Assembly: GCA_037074615.1 (NCBI GenBank)
Contig: CM073527.1
Coordinates: forward strand, 11,806,848 to 11,870,847
Origin: Leucaena leucocephala
Lineage: Eukaryota > Streptophyta > Magnoliopsida > Fabales > Fabaceae
DNA: 64,000 nt
Reading direction: 5' to 3'
Part shown: piece after piece, positions 33,641 to 45,410 of the stretch
Numbering within the stretch: the stretch's first letter is position 1
Layout of the letters: every line of letters starts with the position of its first letter
The notes under the pieces: generated by a model
What the model was told of the DNA's origin: nothing
The model's database searches: none
The model's input: only the letters and a program-made list of their open reading frames with translations
Position numbers and translations under genes: made by a program

Positions 33641-33647
33641 ACGATGG

Positions 33648-34247
33648 TGACAAACCCAATTTTTTATATATTTATTCATATCATTTTAGTTGGCTATTAT
33701 CATTATTTTGGTCCTTAATCATATAGTTTGTGTACTATTTATATTAATATATCTTACATTGAATTAATACTTAATAAGGGTATAATTGTCATATTTTTAT
33801 TATTTCTCCCAAATAATTATTTTTGGAACAAAAAATATTACATTATTATGATTTATATTTTAGGTACTCAGGAGAAATCGGAACTTATAAATAACAACAA
33901 ATGGCTACAAATAGTTCAATACGTTATTGAATTGGAGGATTACTTTTATTATTAACCACCTTTAAATTTATTCTATTCACTTATTATCATTCATTATTCA
34001 TTTCTTTAAATTAAAAATACTAAAAAGAATTTATTTAAATTTAATTTTAAATCATTGTATTTAGTTATTAGTTAATCAAAACAAATTCAATTTTCTAACT
34101 TCAGTTTCATTGCATTTAGTTACTTATGAATTTGATTTTAAATTTTGGCTCCTCAAAGAGAATGACCTGAGGTTGCACTATACGCAATCCTTGGTTAAAA
34201 ATTTTGAAGTAACCCCAAGGCGAACTCGAATATTAAGGCTGCTTTCA
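33648..34247 (+). mobile_element. 5' LTR of Ath-1
   Basis: The 600-bp stretch runs from TGACAAACCCAATTTTTT to AAGGCTGCTTTCA, directly abutting the CACTA-2 transposase on the left and a primer-binding site on the right. A TATA box, TTATAAATAAC, lies at 33886-33895. The exact first base is inferred, because no 3' LTR is present for comparison. It is unrelated in sequence to the 1483-bp LTR of Ath-2, although the two elements encode similar proteins. Confidence 0.6.
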
Positions 34248-34249
34248 AG

Positions 34250-34269
34250 TGGCGCCTACCGGGGAGCCA
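34250..34269 (+). other. Primer-binding site of Ath-1
   Basis: TGGCGCCTACCGGGGAGCC resembles the tRNA-Asp-type site TGGCGCCnnnGCCGGGGA used by Athila elements, with a short internal deletion. It lies two bases after the LTR end. Confidence 0.7.
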
Positions 34270-34500
34270 CAAAATTGGTTCCCTAGTAACTAAGTGTCAA
34301 GTAACATGTTATGAGATTTATTCAATTGTTGAGCTTGTCTTAGTTAGTTTGCATAACATTTGCATTTGCATTTACATTTAAAAAACAAAAAATTATGTTC
34401 ATTTTATTTGGTTTAATTATTGTTTTGGGTTCATTTATTTTTATTTTATTTATTTTTTCTTTTATTTCAGTTTTCTCTTTTCTTTTTATCTGATTGCTAC

Positions 34501-36632
34501 TGTTTATGCCTATGAGTGATAGGGCTTTACCTTTGATTCCCTTAAATCTTGAAATTGAAAGGTCTATGAAAAAAATTAAAAGAAAGAGGAGATTAGAGGG
34601 TACAAGTCAAGTTATTGTCGATGAGGGCATATTTCACAAGAGTCAAGTTTGTCATCTAGTGAACAAGAGTCTAGTGAGAGAGTTACCTTTAGTAAGCACG
34701 TGTCTGTTAGTGATTTTGAATTAGAATAAGAAACCATGGATAGTGCTAATAGTAATAATAGTTATAATGGGCTTAATGCGAATAACGGACATGGTGAGAA
34801 CATCTTAGGAAATAATGGTGAGGATGATAGAAGCATGAGGGAGATTAATAATTCTAATGTTGATTATTATCCTTATGGCTTTTATACTGATAATGTGAAC
34901 TTTAAAATTAAAGAAGAATTAATTTCTTCCTTACTTAAATTTCATGGCTTTGCAGGTGATGATCCACACAGGCATTTGAAGACCATGCATATAGTGTGCT
35001 CTTCCATGAAACTATCCACTGCTAATCTTCAAGATGTATTGAGGAGAGCATTTCACTTTACTTTAGAAAGCAAAGCCAAGGAGTGGCTTTACACACTACC
35101 TCAATATTTTACAACATTGACTTAAGATCAGTTGAAAGGAGTATTCTTGGATGAATATTTCCCTACCTCTAAAACTTCAAGGCTAAACAAGGAGATAACT
35201 AGTGTGGTACAATGAGATAATGAATCCATGCATGAGTATTAGACTAGGTTCATCACACTTCTAGCTTAGTGTCTACACCACAATATTACAAAGAATTATC
35301 TGGTTAATTCTTTCTATGAAGGGCTACTTCCATATCATAACCCCTCAATTCATGCCACTACAAATGATTCTCTTAGAGAATTGAGTCCCAATGCTACATG
35401 GGACCTACTTCAAAAGATGGCTACCAATGACCCTCAATTTGAAAGCACAAGAAAAGTGTATAATACTTATTTGGTTTCTTCCCAAGATATTCTTGCTAAA
35501 ATTGTTACTTTGGGAAACTGAGTGGAGAAAAGACTCAATATTTTGGAGCATAATGTGAATACCAAGAAGGTTAATTCAATGGGTCACTTTCAAGCTATAG
35601 TTATTGGTTGTGAGTATTGTGGGTCAATGATGCATACCTCTAATACTTGTTCTTAATATGAAGAGGTTTAGGCCCTATACAAAAATAGGAATGGTCAATA
35701 TCAAAAGAGGGATCTCTACTCTTGCACTTATAATCCAGGTTAGAGAGATCATCCTAACTTTAGATAGGGTGGGAATCAAGGCAACCCTCAAGGAAATTTC
35801 TCAAATCTAGTAGTGCCTAATCAAGGGGCATCATCTTCTTTTTCTGGACGTAATGAACATGGTATGATTGTGAAAGGTATTACTAAACTTAATTCAAAGT
35901 TTGACAATAAGAAGTCATAAACTGAGGCTAAGTTACATGCTATAGAGAATAAGATGGACTAATGTCTACAAAATGTGTTCTCTAAATTGGAGCAAATGGA
36001 GACTAAGTATAAGAATTTGAACGCTTTTGTTACTCAATTCTCCAACAACTTGAGTGAACAACAAGCAAAGAGTAGTGGTTCTATACCCTCCAACACAGTG
36101 ATAAATCCTAACTCTTTGAATGCAATCACATTGAGAAGTGGTAAGAAAATTAGGGGCTAAGAATGTACAATTCAAAGAACATTAAGAGGATGAAGAGCAT
36201 GTTGATGAGGAAATAGAAGTTGAGTCTCCTATTGCCAAAACTACTCAAGAAACTTCCTAAGCTGAGGAAGAAGCTTCTATCCAATCTTAAGGCCTATAAG
36301 AAAAGAAGCTCTTGGAGAAATGTCAGAAACAACCAATGGTGTAAAATTATGAAGAGGCAACAACTATTATAAAGGGACCAATGGAGAAAGGATCACCTTC
36401 CAACTCCAAGAGTGATGAGGTAAATATTTGTGACTTGCCTATTCCAAATTATTATTTGGTTAGTAAAAAGATTGTTGAAAAGAAAGATAATGATGAATTG
36501 TTTGAAATGTTTAGCAAACTTGAGGTTAATGTGCCATTGCTTGAATTAATTAAAAAGATGCCTAAGTGTGCTAAATTCTTGAAAGACTTATGTACAAATA
36601 AGAGAAAGTATATGCATAGTGAGAGAATCTAA
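34501..36632 (+). pseudogene. Athila-type gag pseudogene (Ath-1)
   Basis: The N-terminus at 34503-34610 (LPLIPLNLEIERSMKKIKRK) matches that of Ath-2 (LLVPFEPKIERKLRKLKRE). At 34736-35125 an open frame gives an Asn/Gly-rich leader, then NSNVDYYPYGFYTDN, GDDPHRHLKTMHIVCSSMK and FHFTLESKAKEWLYTLPQYF, the retrotransposon gag domain. A zinc knuckle C-x2-C-x4-H-x4-C (CEYCGSMMHTSNTC) is at 35609-35651. Later pieces include SSGSIPSNTVINPNSLNAIT (36078-36137), LPIPNYYLVSKKIVEKK and CAKFLKDLCTNKRKY (36560-36610). Stops replace codons in several places, often TAG or TAA for CAG or TGG. Gag would assemble the particle and bind the element RNA. Confidence 0.85.
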
Positions 36633-36638
36633 TGCAGG

Positions 36639-37130
36639 TTGAGTGTTAGCGCCTTATTTAAGCCACAGTTGCCTATTAAATGTAAAGACCTGGGTTCCTA
36701 CACTATTCCTTGTACCATAGGTAGAACTACAATTTCTCATGCCCTACTTGACTTAGGTGCAACAATTAATGTCATGCCAACCTCTGCTTATAATATCTTA
36801 GGTATTAAAGCTTTGAAAGACACTAGCGTAGTGCTTGGCCTAGCTGATAGGATGGTGAGATACCCTAAAGGCATTCTTAAGGATATTTTGTTGCAAGTTA
36901 AAGGACTTGTTTTCCCAGCTGACTTTTATGTCCTTGATATGACTAATGACCTTCCTACTAAGAGTACTTTGATTCTAGGTAAACCATTCCTTCTAACTGT
37001 TAAGACATAATTAACATGAAAAAAGGTCTTATCACTATGGGGATTGGGGATCAAGAAGTGCAATTTAATATTTTAGAAGCTATGAATCATGGTTATGAAG
37101 ATTGCTCTTATTTGGGTATTAGTTCGATTG
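36639..37130 (+). pseudogene. Athila aspartic protease domain (Ath-1)
   Basis: From 36639 an open frame reads LPIKCKDLGSYTIPCTIG then LLDLGATINVMPTSAYNILG. The catalytic triplet is D-L-G-A (Asp codon at 36750), the form usual in Athila rather than DTG or DSG. SVVLGLADRMVRYPKGILKD and TLILGKPFLLTVKT follow. A stop at 37008-37010 interrupts, and the frame at 37016 continues MKKGLITMGIGDQEVQFNIL EAMN, matching the same segment of Ath-2 (MKHSSITMEVGEHVVTFNIN). The enzyme would cut the polyprotein. It is nearly intact apart from that one stop. Confidence 0.85.
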
Positions 37131-37744
37131 AATGCCATGACGTGGACCACTTACATGAGACTGATATGGATGAACCTCACTGGTGTGACATGGTTATGAA
37201 GCAGGTGCTTTTACTTGTCTATTTTCCCACACCCTTCTCATTTATGTCCATGTGAAGGTGGCGTATCATGTGTCTATTATTTAGAGATAGATAGTTGGCT
37301 TTCTTCTACTCATGATTTTGATGTATCATATTACTTTGACTCTGATATGACTATTGATTATGCACTTGATAACCTTGAGAAAGGTGTATTTCTTGATTTT
37401 GTAGGAACTAATGATAAAGAGTTTGATTCACGAGCTATGAATATAGCTTCCCCATTGAGTGGCGTTGGAATATTAGAAGAGGATAGCAGTGATTCTGCTG
37501 CTGCCTTAGTCCTTTCTAATCCCACTCTAACTTCTAATTTACTTTCTTTTTCTATTGATCAGACTAACCCTAACTCTCCTTTTTCTAGGTCATCTGATGG
37601 TGGCACTAAGTCAGGAAGTAGAGGAAATATACACCATACTGAGCTTATTCTCCTTCCCCAAGCCATATGGACATACCACTCATACTAAATGCACTTGATA
37701 TAACAAAGATGATTCCTTCTATTGTGCAACCCCCTGATTTATAA
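37131..37744 (+). pseudogene. Protease to RT linker of Ath-1
   Basis: Two overlapping open frames (37016-37255 and 37215-37688) cover this stretch. The second, 157 codons, is rich in Ser, Asp and Thr (for example MNIASPLSGVGILEEDSSDS) and has no catalytic motif. Athila polyproteins have a low-complexity linker of this kind between protease and reverse transcriptase. A frame shift near 37220 joins the two. Not assigned a function. Confidence 0.5.
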
Positions 37745-38623
37745 TTGAATACCTTTCCCTCTAACTTGAAATATGTCTTTTTTACTGATGAGTATAAATT
37801 GCCTATTATTATTTCCAATTCTCTGAGTAGTTCTAAAGAAAAGAAATTAGTTTTAGTGTTGAAAAGGTATAAAAGAGCTATAGGTTGGTCTTTAGGGGAT
37901 ATACTAGGGATTGATCACTTGGTTTGCACACACAAGATCCTTTTAGCTAAAGGGTCAAAGACATTTAAGCAGCCACAAAGGAGGTCGAATCCTCTTATTC
38001 ATGATGTGATTAAAAAGGAAGTATCTGAATTACTGAGTGCTAGGATGATATATGCAATCTCCTACAGTAGTGGGTGAGCCCAATACATGTAGTACCAAAG
38101 AAGAGCGGTATCACATTAGTGAAAAATGAGAGTACTGAGCTTATTCCAATAAGAGTTTAGAATACTTGGAGAATGTGTATAGACTATAGGAAGTTGAATG
38201 AAGCAACTAGCAAGGATCATTTTTCATTACCTTTCATTGATCAAATATCAAATATTGGAAAGAATATCTAGTAAATCTCACTAGTGTTTCTTGGATGGCT
38301 TTTCAGGTTATTTTCAGGTACCGATTACACCTATAGATCAAGACAATACTACTTTTACATGTCCTTTCACACCTACGCATATTGAAGGAACCCATTTGGA
38401 TTGTGTAATGCTTTAGGCACCTTTCAAAGGTGTATGATGGCTATCTTTAGTGATTTATTGGAGTGTAATATGGAGGTTTTCACTGATGACTTCACTGTTT
38501 ATAGTGATGGCTTTGATTATTGTTTGCTTAGTCTTAAACATGTTCTTGATAGATGTATTGAGAAAAAGTTATTTTAAATTATGAAAATATCATTTCATGG
38601 TAGATAGTGGCATATTGCTAGGT
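37745..38623 (+). pseudogene. Athila reverse transcriptase, 5' part (interrupted)
   Basis: The first 110 codons are open and give LPIIISNSLSSSKEKKLVLV, YKRAIGWSLGDILGIDHLVC THKILL and RRSNPLIHDVIKKEVSELL, closely following the Athila RT start. Shifted frames then give HVVPKKSGITLV, TWRMCIDYRKLNEAT, LPFIDQ and FLDGFSGYFQVPI. The catalytic box is FTDD (38479-38490), in MEVFTDDFTVYSDGFD. The domain is cut at 38628 in the segment for GILLGHH by the insertion at 38629-49826, and its reading continues at 49832. Earlier stops show it was already decaying or has decayed since. Confidence 0.87.
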
Positions 38624-38628
38624 CACCA
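38624..38628 (+). repeat. Target duplication CACCA (left)
   Basis: CACCA directly before the TG of the inserted LTR; identical CACCA at 49827-49831. Confidence 0.9.
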
Positions 38629-39224
38629 TGTCATATCTTATCTTTTCCCTATCTATATAATACTGATAAAGGAAAGATGTTTGGAAAGGATTGTAACGAT
38701 GATAAGAATGAATGAGAAAGGTTAGACGAGTCTTGAAAAAAGAGAGGGACTAAAATGAAAAGTTTAAAGGTTCCATGGTGGAAAATAAAAGTAGAAATAA
38801 ACTTTGGGTCATTAAGTATAATTATGAAAAGTTGAAGGTCTAAAGTGTAATTTTCAAAAGTTCAAGGGCAAAATGGTAATTATTGGACGTTGAGCCAAAA
38901 ATGACCAGAATCATATTAGTCCCAAATTTTTTTAGTAAATAGAGAAAATTATTCTAACTAGTTTGACGCAATACATAATTTTGATTTGAGATCCTAAAAA
39001 ATTTATATTAATTTTTGAAGAAAAGGAAATTAATACAGTATCCTCTGGACCATAGAATTAGATGAAATTTGGCACTAAATTTCTATAATTAATATAAGAA
39101 TTTATGAAACTAATAGAGCTCAAAAAGGAGTTATGTAGAATTTATTATGAAATTTATAGTGGATTAAAACACCCGATAAATACATTTTGGGGAATTTCTC
39201 GTGAGTTGAGCCTATCAAGGTAGT
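38629..39224 (+). mobile_element. B-LTR copy 1, first part
   Basis: Start of the forward B-LTR to the GTAGT duplication at 39220-39224, where the Athila solo LTR entered. Sequence resumes at 44164. The unoccupied version of this junction is seen in copy 2 at about 47170-47185 (GAAGGTAGTAGACCATGTAG). Confidence 0.85.
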
Positions 39225-40596
39225 TGATAAGACACATTTTGTATATGGTTTCTGTGACATTTTGAAGAGTTTTATAACAAGTTTACAATTCATTTTATGC
39301 TTTAAATTGTACTTTTGTAGTAATACATGATTGTGCATGGCAATATGCTAATTAAAGGGTAAAAGGGTAAATTAACTCTTATAAACTGCATATATTCCGT
39401 TATTTACTGATTTGGACTTTTATAGTGAGCTTTTATGTTAGATTACAGGTATTGTGGAAGAGAACTTGAACCAGGAAAGAAATTACAAGTCAATGAAAGT
39501 GAAATCATGCTCCTGCACCTTTTTGTCACGACCAATAAGTCCACCGGCCGCAACCTTGATTCTTCTGAAAGTCTCTCTGTGTTTATAGGTCATGACCAGA
39601 ATATGGATCTGGTCATGACTAAAATGTGAAATCGCTAAAACTGTACATTTTAAATTAGGTCATGCAAAAATAAAAGGAGAGGAGGGCTGTCGTCAACTGG
39701 GATACTAGTTTTTAACCTGATTAGGCTAAGAAGCAATACTCGAGCGCTCTCTGATCACTTTCTCCACACCTTCCATCATTTTACACCTCTCCACAGACTT
39801 CTCCACATCTCTATGCCATCAATCTACCATCTTCTCATTGTTTCTTCGTGGCATAACATCTAGACAGTGATTACAGTACAGCAGGAGTCATGAGAGGCTA
39901 AATATTTAGTCTCTTGGTGATGGATTTGATATCTTGAGCTCATAGACTGAAATGGGGAGTTTCTACTATTCTAATTTGCATCTTCTCATGTTATGATTGA
40001 TGCTAGATCTAGGTTTTTCATTTTATGAGCAAGTTTTGAATATCAATTGATCATTCTCATATTAGACTTTGTAATTGAATTCGGATGATTTGAACGTTTG
40101 CTTTTCAATAGAATATTTCAGTTTTGATTTTAAGAGAGTTGGGTTATTATCAATAATCGTCATTAATTAATTCAATTGCTTGAAATCTGGGGTTCTCGAT
40201 CGATGACCATTTGAGGTGTTTTCGTCATCTAATTTAACTTACACGCTAAGTGGTTTCTGATAGTTCACTAATAGTTCTTAAACCAGCTTTGATCAAAGGG
40301 GTTTAAGGAAAATTAGGGTTCTAAACTCAATCGATCGATTCAGGTTTTTTTTGAGACTTAGTGATTTAAAAACTCTAATTTTAATATGAGAGCAAGGATA
40401 AATACATTTTCATCATCAAGAGTCTTTCATAACATATTTCTCAAACAAACCAACTCGTTCTCACCATAATTAAAATTCCAAAAACATTTACTTTTTTGGC
40501 ACTTTACTTTTATTGCATCAATCACTAAAACCCCAAAAACCATTTTATCCCTGCTCAGGTTTTTCATTAATTTTGATATCCAATATGCTAGGTTTA

Positions 40597-43500
40597 TGAA
40601 ACATCCTACTTTTACCACCTTAAAGTACATATTTGGAAGCATATTTGATTAGTGAAAGCATTACATTAGCCTAAAAATTAAAATTTTAAAACTCACTTGT
40701 CAGGTACTGTTCACTTAGTACTTTTCAGATTTACAGTCCAATTTTAAAAATTCATAACTAATTGTAGAAAAATTGTATGAAGGTTCTCCAAATTTCTAAT
40801 TGAATTTCTTTCATACCTATTTAAGGAAAAAAAATATAAATATGGACATTTACCTTGACAATTGATACAGTGAAATCGTTACTTTTACTATTCATATGGC
40901 AAATTCTAGAAATTTCAGATTCTGTCTCTTAACTTTGGAAACTCATTTATCTTGATATACATAGCCAAATGAGGTGTATCAGCTATAAATTTAAATATCT
41001 ATATGTGTACTATGTTCCAACAAAATTTCATGAATTAATTCCTCCATTTGCTAGGTCAAACTGAAGCCACAACAAAACTGCTTGAGAACCTACATTTCTA
41101 CCATTTCAGTTTCCTTTCTTTAATTTTCAATAATTGTTCTAGCATGCATAAACCATTTCTTTTGCCTTTCATACATTCATATACATCATAGGGTTAAGCC
41201 ATAATTCTTTCATACATTTTCTTTACATATAATGGAGAATACATAACAATACATAAAAACTAATATACATGCATGCTATCACTTGTTTACTCTTCCTCTT
41301 CTCTTCCTTAGCTCATGTACCAAACATGATTCTTCCATCTTGAATAACCTATTATGGTTGGTTATGGGAGGGTGAGATTCTAGGTAATCTCAGTAGCAAA
41401 CATTATCGCTTAAATATACAGGATGGATTCTAATGCATGATATGTAATTTCATTAAACTTTCTTTGTTAGTGACATGCCATCATGCTACATACTTTTGCA
41501 TAAAAGTGCATGGCCATGGAAAACATATTATTCACAATACATTCAACATAATTTATCATTTCACAACATCATTCAAATATCATATACATGTCAACACATA
41601 AGCATACCACATCAAGAACATAAAGAGGTAAGTCCACTACCTTGCACTTAAGCTTTTCTCTTGATCTTTTGCACTTGCTCCCTAACTTTCCAACCATGAA
41701 GTCTTTCGGTCAATCACTTCCCAAAATCTTCTTGGATGTTTCAATGTCCTAAACACATTCATATTTAACACACAATTCATTAGGACCAAGAACTCCAACA
41801 ATGTTCAAGATTATCCTTGATAAATTCTTAACTCTTTACTAACATAACTTTCTCTAGTCTTCACTAATCAACTTGGCCTTTGAACCAATTGATGTCTTGA
41901 ATTTACCCTACATAATTTCATCTTTTGAATCCATTTATGAGTTTAAAATCATGAAATTCTAGATCTTATGTACTGTTCTATACAGAATTACATAATACCC
42001 TCTTTTCTTTCAAAAATTCTCATTTTGATTCTAATGCTTCCCATACTTGTTTCTCCACTTTATCCCACACAACTTTTCATTTTAAAACCATTGGAAGCAT
42101 AAAAATCATAAAATTCCAATCACTGTTCATGTGAGTAAATAGTAATAGAGAAGAATCTAAAAAAACACAACTTGGAATTCTAATGCTTCCAAGGTTCAAA
42201 ACCTATCCAATCCTGCAAAAAATCATTATATAAATTCAATGGAAGCCTTAAATAATTGAAATTCCATTTATTTCCATCATGAACAGTGTAAACCGAAATG
42301 GTTCAACCATGGCAAAGTCAAGAATATCAACTTGATTCAATAACTAATAACTTAACTAGCTTGTTTAAGCTTCAATCACATATCTTTAACTTTAATTTCT
42401 TCTTTCTCCTTTCATCTAAGGTTTTTGTACAGCACAAAACCTTAGAGAAAACTCAACTTTCCTCCATGAAAACCCTAAGTTCAAGCTCCCAAATCAAAAG
42501 AAAATAAGTTAGGATAGATTGCGTACCTTTAATCTCTTGCTAGCTTGAACCGTGGTACCTTGAATCTTCTTTGTCTTTACTTGAGTTTTCATTTTGCAAG
42601 AGTTTCCCCAAGGGTTCATGCTCCATGGTTTTGAATCAGATTTGAGGGGGTATTTATAGAAAAATCTCATTAAAAAAAATCAATGGCTAAGATTAGTTTG
42701 TGCACTATTTGATCTAATGGCTCACATTTAATCTTGGATTTAACTTTTTCAAAAAGGATAATTATGACATCATCCATGACATCATCAAGGGATAACTCAT
42801 AAGTCTAGGTAGAAAAATTCCAATGGGGGAAGCTTCTGGAAAAAGTCTAGTCCAATCCAGTACCAGCTTAGTCCGATTCCTCAAAAACCATATTGTTTTC
42901 TCAATCTAATTTTTTTGAGATTCCATAATATGCTGTTTAACCTGAAATCTAGTATCCGGATTCTTCCTACCATTGACATTCTTAGGCTGGGTCAAAACTT
43001 AATTATAGATCCCTTGAAAAATGACTGAAATGCCCTTGGTCCATTATCTTCCACTATATTAACCCTAATGGCATAATTGTCATTTTACACTCCTTTATAC
43101 TGCACCAGGGTGTATAATGGCTCTAAATAATCATCTTTATACTAGCTTGGATGTTTTTGGTCTGTCCAGAATAACCAAAATGCCCTTCGTCTAACTCTGA
43201 CTCAATGGCACAACACAGTGGCATACCTTCAGTGGCATTATCGTAATTTTGTATTTTTCCTGGTCTTTATTAGCCCTGACCCACATACTTATCTAAATAT
43301 ATCATTGGGCCTATAAGACACCATTCTGGGCCTTTTGTATGATCCACTACCTTGATAGGCTCAATTCTCGAGAAATTCCCCCGAAACATATTTATCGGGT
43401 GTTTTAATCTACTGTAAATTCTATAATAAATTCTACAGAATTCCTTTTTGAGCTCTGTCAATTTTAGAAATTATTCTATTAATTATAGAAATTTATAACT

Positions 43501-44042
43501 AAATTTCATCTGATTCTGAGGTCCAAAGGATACTGTATTAATTTCCCTTTCTTCAAAAATTAATATAATTTTTTCGGGACCTCATATCAAACTTCTGTGT
43601 TGCGTCAAACTGATCAGAATAATTTTCTCTATTTACTGAGAAATTTGGGACTAATATGATACTGGGCATTTTTGGGCCTTTTCTGGCTCAACCTTCTCAT
43701 AATTACATTTAGATCCCTAAACTTTTGGTTAATTGTATTTAGGTCCCTAAACTTTTGATTAAATGCATTTATGTCATTGATCTTTTGAAAATTACACTTT
43801 AGGCCCTCAACTTTTTATAATTATACTTAATGGCCCAAAGTTTATTTCTACTTTCACTTTTAGCCTTCAACATTTTCTAATTTTTGCTTAGGTCCTTAAA
43901 CTTTTAAACTTTTCATTTTAGTCTATTTCTTCCTTCAAGACTCATCTAACCTTTATTATTTCTTCTTATCATCGTCATAATCCTTTCTAAACCTCTTTCC
44001 ACTATTAGTATTATACCGATAGAGAAAAATTAGGATATGACA
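40597..44042 (-). mobile_element. Reversed solo B-LTR nested in the Athila LTR
   Basis: On the plus strand it runs from TGAAACATCCTACTTTTACC to TTAGGATATGACA, 3446 bp, flanked by GTTTA (40592-40596) and GTTTC (44043-44047). It carries a reversed TATA box (42653-42660), the hairpin GAGATTCTAGGTAATCTC (41374-41391) and the reversed GGGACCTAAA-type repeats (43690-43900). It is one of the most complete B-LTRs here and useful as a reference. ORFs at 42298-42507 and 43270-43461 lie within the LTR and show no motif. Confidence 0.88.
41374..41391. promoter_or_regulatory. Conserved B-LTR hairpin
   Basis: GAGATTCTAGGTAATCTC, a 6-bp stem with six-base loop, followed by AGTAGCAAA. The matching element is at 46163-46180, 62579-62598 and 10108-10125, degraded at 19842 and 22556, and missing at 49195. 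Confidence 0.7.
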
Positions 44043-44163
44043 GTTTCTAAATAAAAGGGTCCTTGAGAAGAATGATAGGGTTGTGCCTTATACTATATTA
44101 TATTATCTGTAATTAATTTTATTTTGATGGATCGAACCACTACAATCTAACCTCATCAGTAGT

Positions 44164-45410
44164 GGACCATGTAGAGTGCCCAAAATGGAATCTTATAGGC
44201 CTAGTAATATTTTCAAATAAGTATGTGGGCTAAGGCTAATAAAGACTCAGAAAATGTAAAATTACGACAATGCCACTAAGTATGCCACTATATTGTGTCA
44301 TTGAATCAGAGTTAGACGAAGGGTATTTTGGCCATTTGACTAAAGTTAGACAGTGAAGGAGAGTTCCCAAAATAGTTGACCATAGTCAAGGAATAGTTTG
44401 TTGATGTGTGAAAAGATGATAATGCCTTTTGAAAAATTAAAGTAAAATCGGACACCGATAAAGGGTCTTGAGAAAATATAGGGAATTTTTATTAGGATCT
44501 ATAGGTCTCAGAAAATTATGATACTTTGTAGGAGATTTATTTTATATTATAATAAATTTTTAAAAATGCTAGAACTATTAAAAGAGGTGTCTAGCAGTTA
44601 TTTTAAAACAAATAATTTAAGGATATTGGTATAAGGAAAGTGCCTTGGGATTTGTGCCAATTAGCTATTTGACCCAAGGAAGGCCTAGGGCAGCCCAATA
44701 AGTCCCAAAAGTTATCTTGGAGCCCAAGTCCAATAATGAATAATTTATGAATTTTTGAAAAAGAAAACAAAAAGAAATAAAGTGAGAATTAGGGTTTGAA
44801 CATGGTGAGACCCACAAGACCTTACACATGGCGTCCAAGACAAGGGGAAGAGATGATTTTTGTCATGTGATCTTATCTCAAATTGGCTTGGTGGCAAGTT
44901 TGATGTAAGAGCAATTATGAGCCATTAGATCAAATAGTACACAAAGTGATCTTGGCAATTCATTTTCCATGAGATTTTCTATAAATACCCCCACTATTTT
45001 ATGCTTAAAACCATGAAGGAGAACCCTTGGGGAACCTCTTGCAAATTGAAAACTCAAGCCAAAACAAAGAAGAATCCAAGGTCCGAAGTTCAAGTAAGCT
45101 AGATATTAAAGGTAAGCAATCTATCCTAGCTTATTTTCCTTTGATTTGGGAGCTTGAACTTAGGGTTTTCATGGAAGAAAGTTGAGTTTTCTCTAAGGTG
45201 TATATGCTGTCTAAAACCTTAGATGAAAGGAGAAAGAAGAAATTGAAGTTAGAGATATGTGATTAAAGCTTAAACAAGCTAATTAGGTGGTTGGTTGTTG
45301 AATCAAGTTGATATTCTTGACTTTGCCATGGTCGAACCATTTCGGTCTAAACTGTTCATGATATAAGGAGATGGAATTTCAATGATTTAATGCTTCCATT
45401 GAATTTGAAA
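44164..45410 (+). mobile_element. B-LTR copy 1, second part
   Basis: Continues copy 1 after the Athila solo LTR. It holds the TATA box at 44980-44987 and a splice-donor-like TTAAAGGTAAGC near 45106, both repeated in copy 2 (48001 and about 48128). It stops at GCTTCCATTGAATT, where inverted sequence begins. The minus-strand frame at 44878-45093 is an LTR reading, seen again in copy 2 at 47893-48114. Confidence 0.8.

Larger units (their letters stand above)
29876..33647 (+). mobile_element. CACTA-2 transposon, 5' part
   Basis: It starts CACTGGTACAAAATATACTT then TTTAAAGCCC. It carries left subterminal repeats, a duplicated leader (29930-30060 and 30130-30250), the small conserved ORF (30500-30751), internal ACACCGGTGT repeats and a long TNP2 pseudogene. 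It ends abruptly inside the transposase where the Ath-1 LTR begins. The right half, including the right terminus, is not seen in the window. Confidence 0.8.
39225..44158 (+). mobile_element. Solo Athila LTR (Ath-2 family) holding a reversed B-LTR
   Basis: It begins TGATAAGACACATTTTG and ends CAATCTAACCTCATCA, flanked by perfect GTAGT at 39220-39224 and 44159-44163. Without the inner insertion it is 1483 bp, the same length as the LTR of Ath-2 at 54759-56241, to which it aligns throughout. No primer-binding site follows, so it is a solo LTR. It includes GTCACGACC at 39525, GGTCATGACC at 39589 and GGTCATGAC at 39611, members of the palindrome family described in the findings. Confidence 0.9.
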
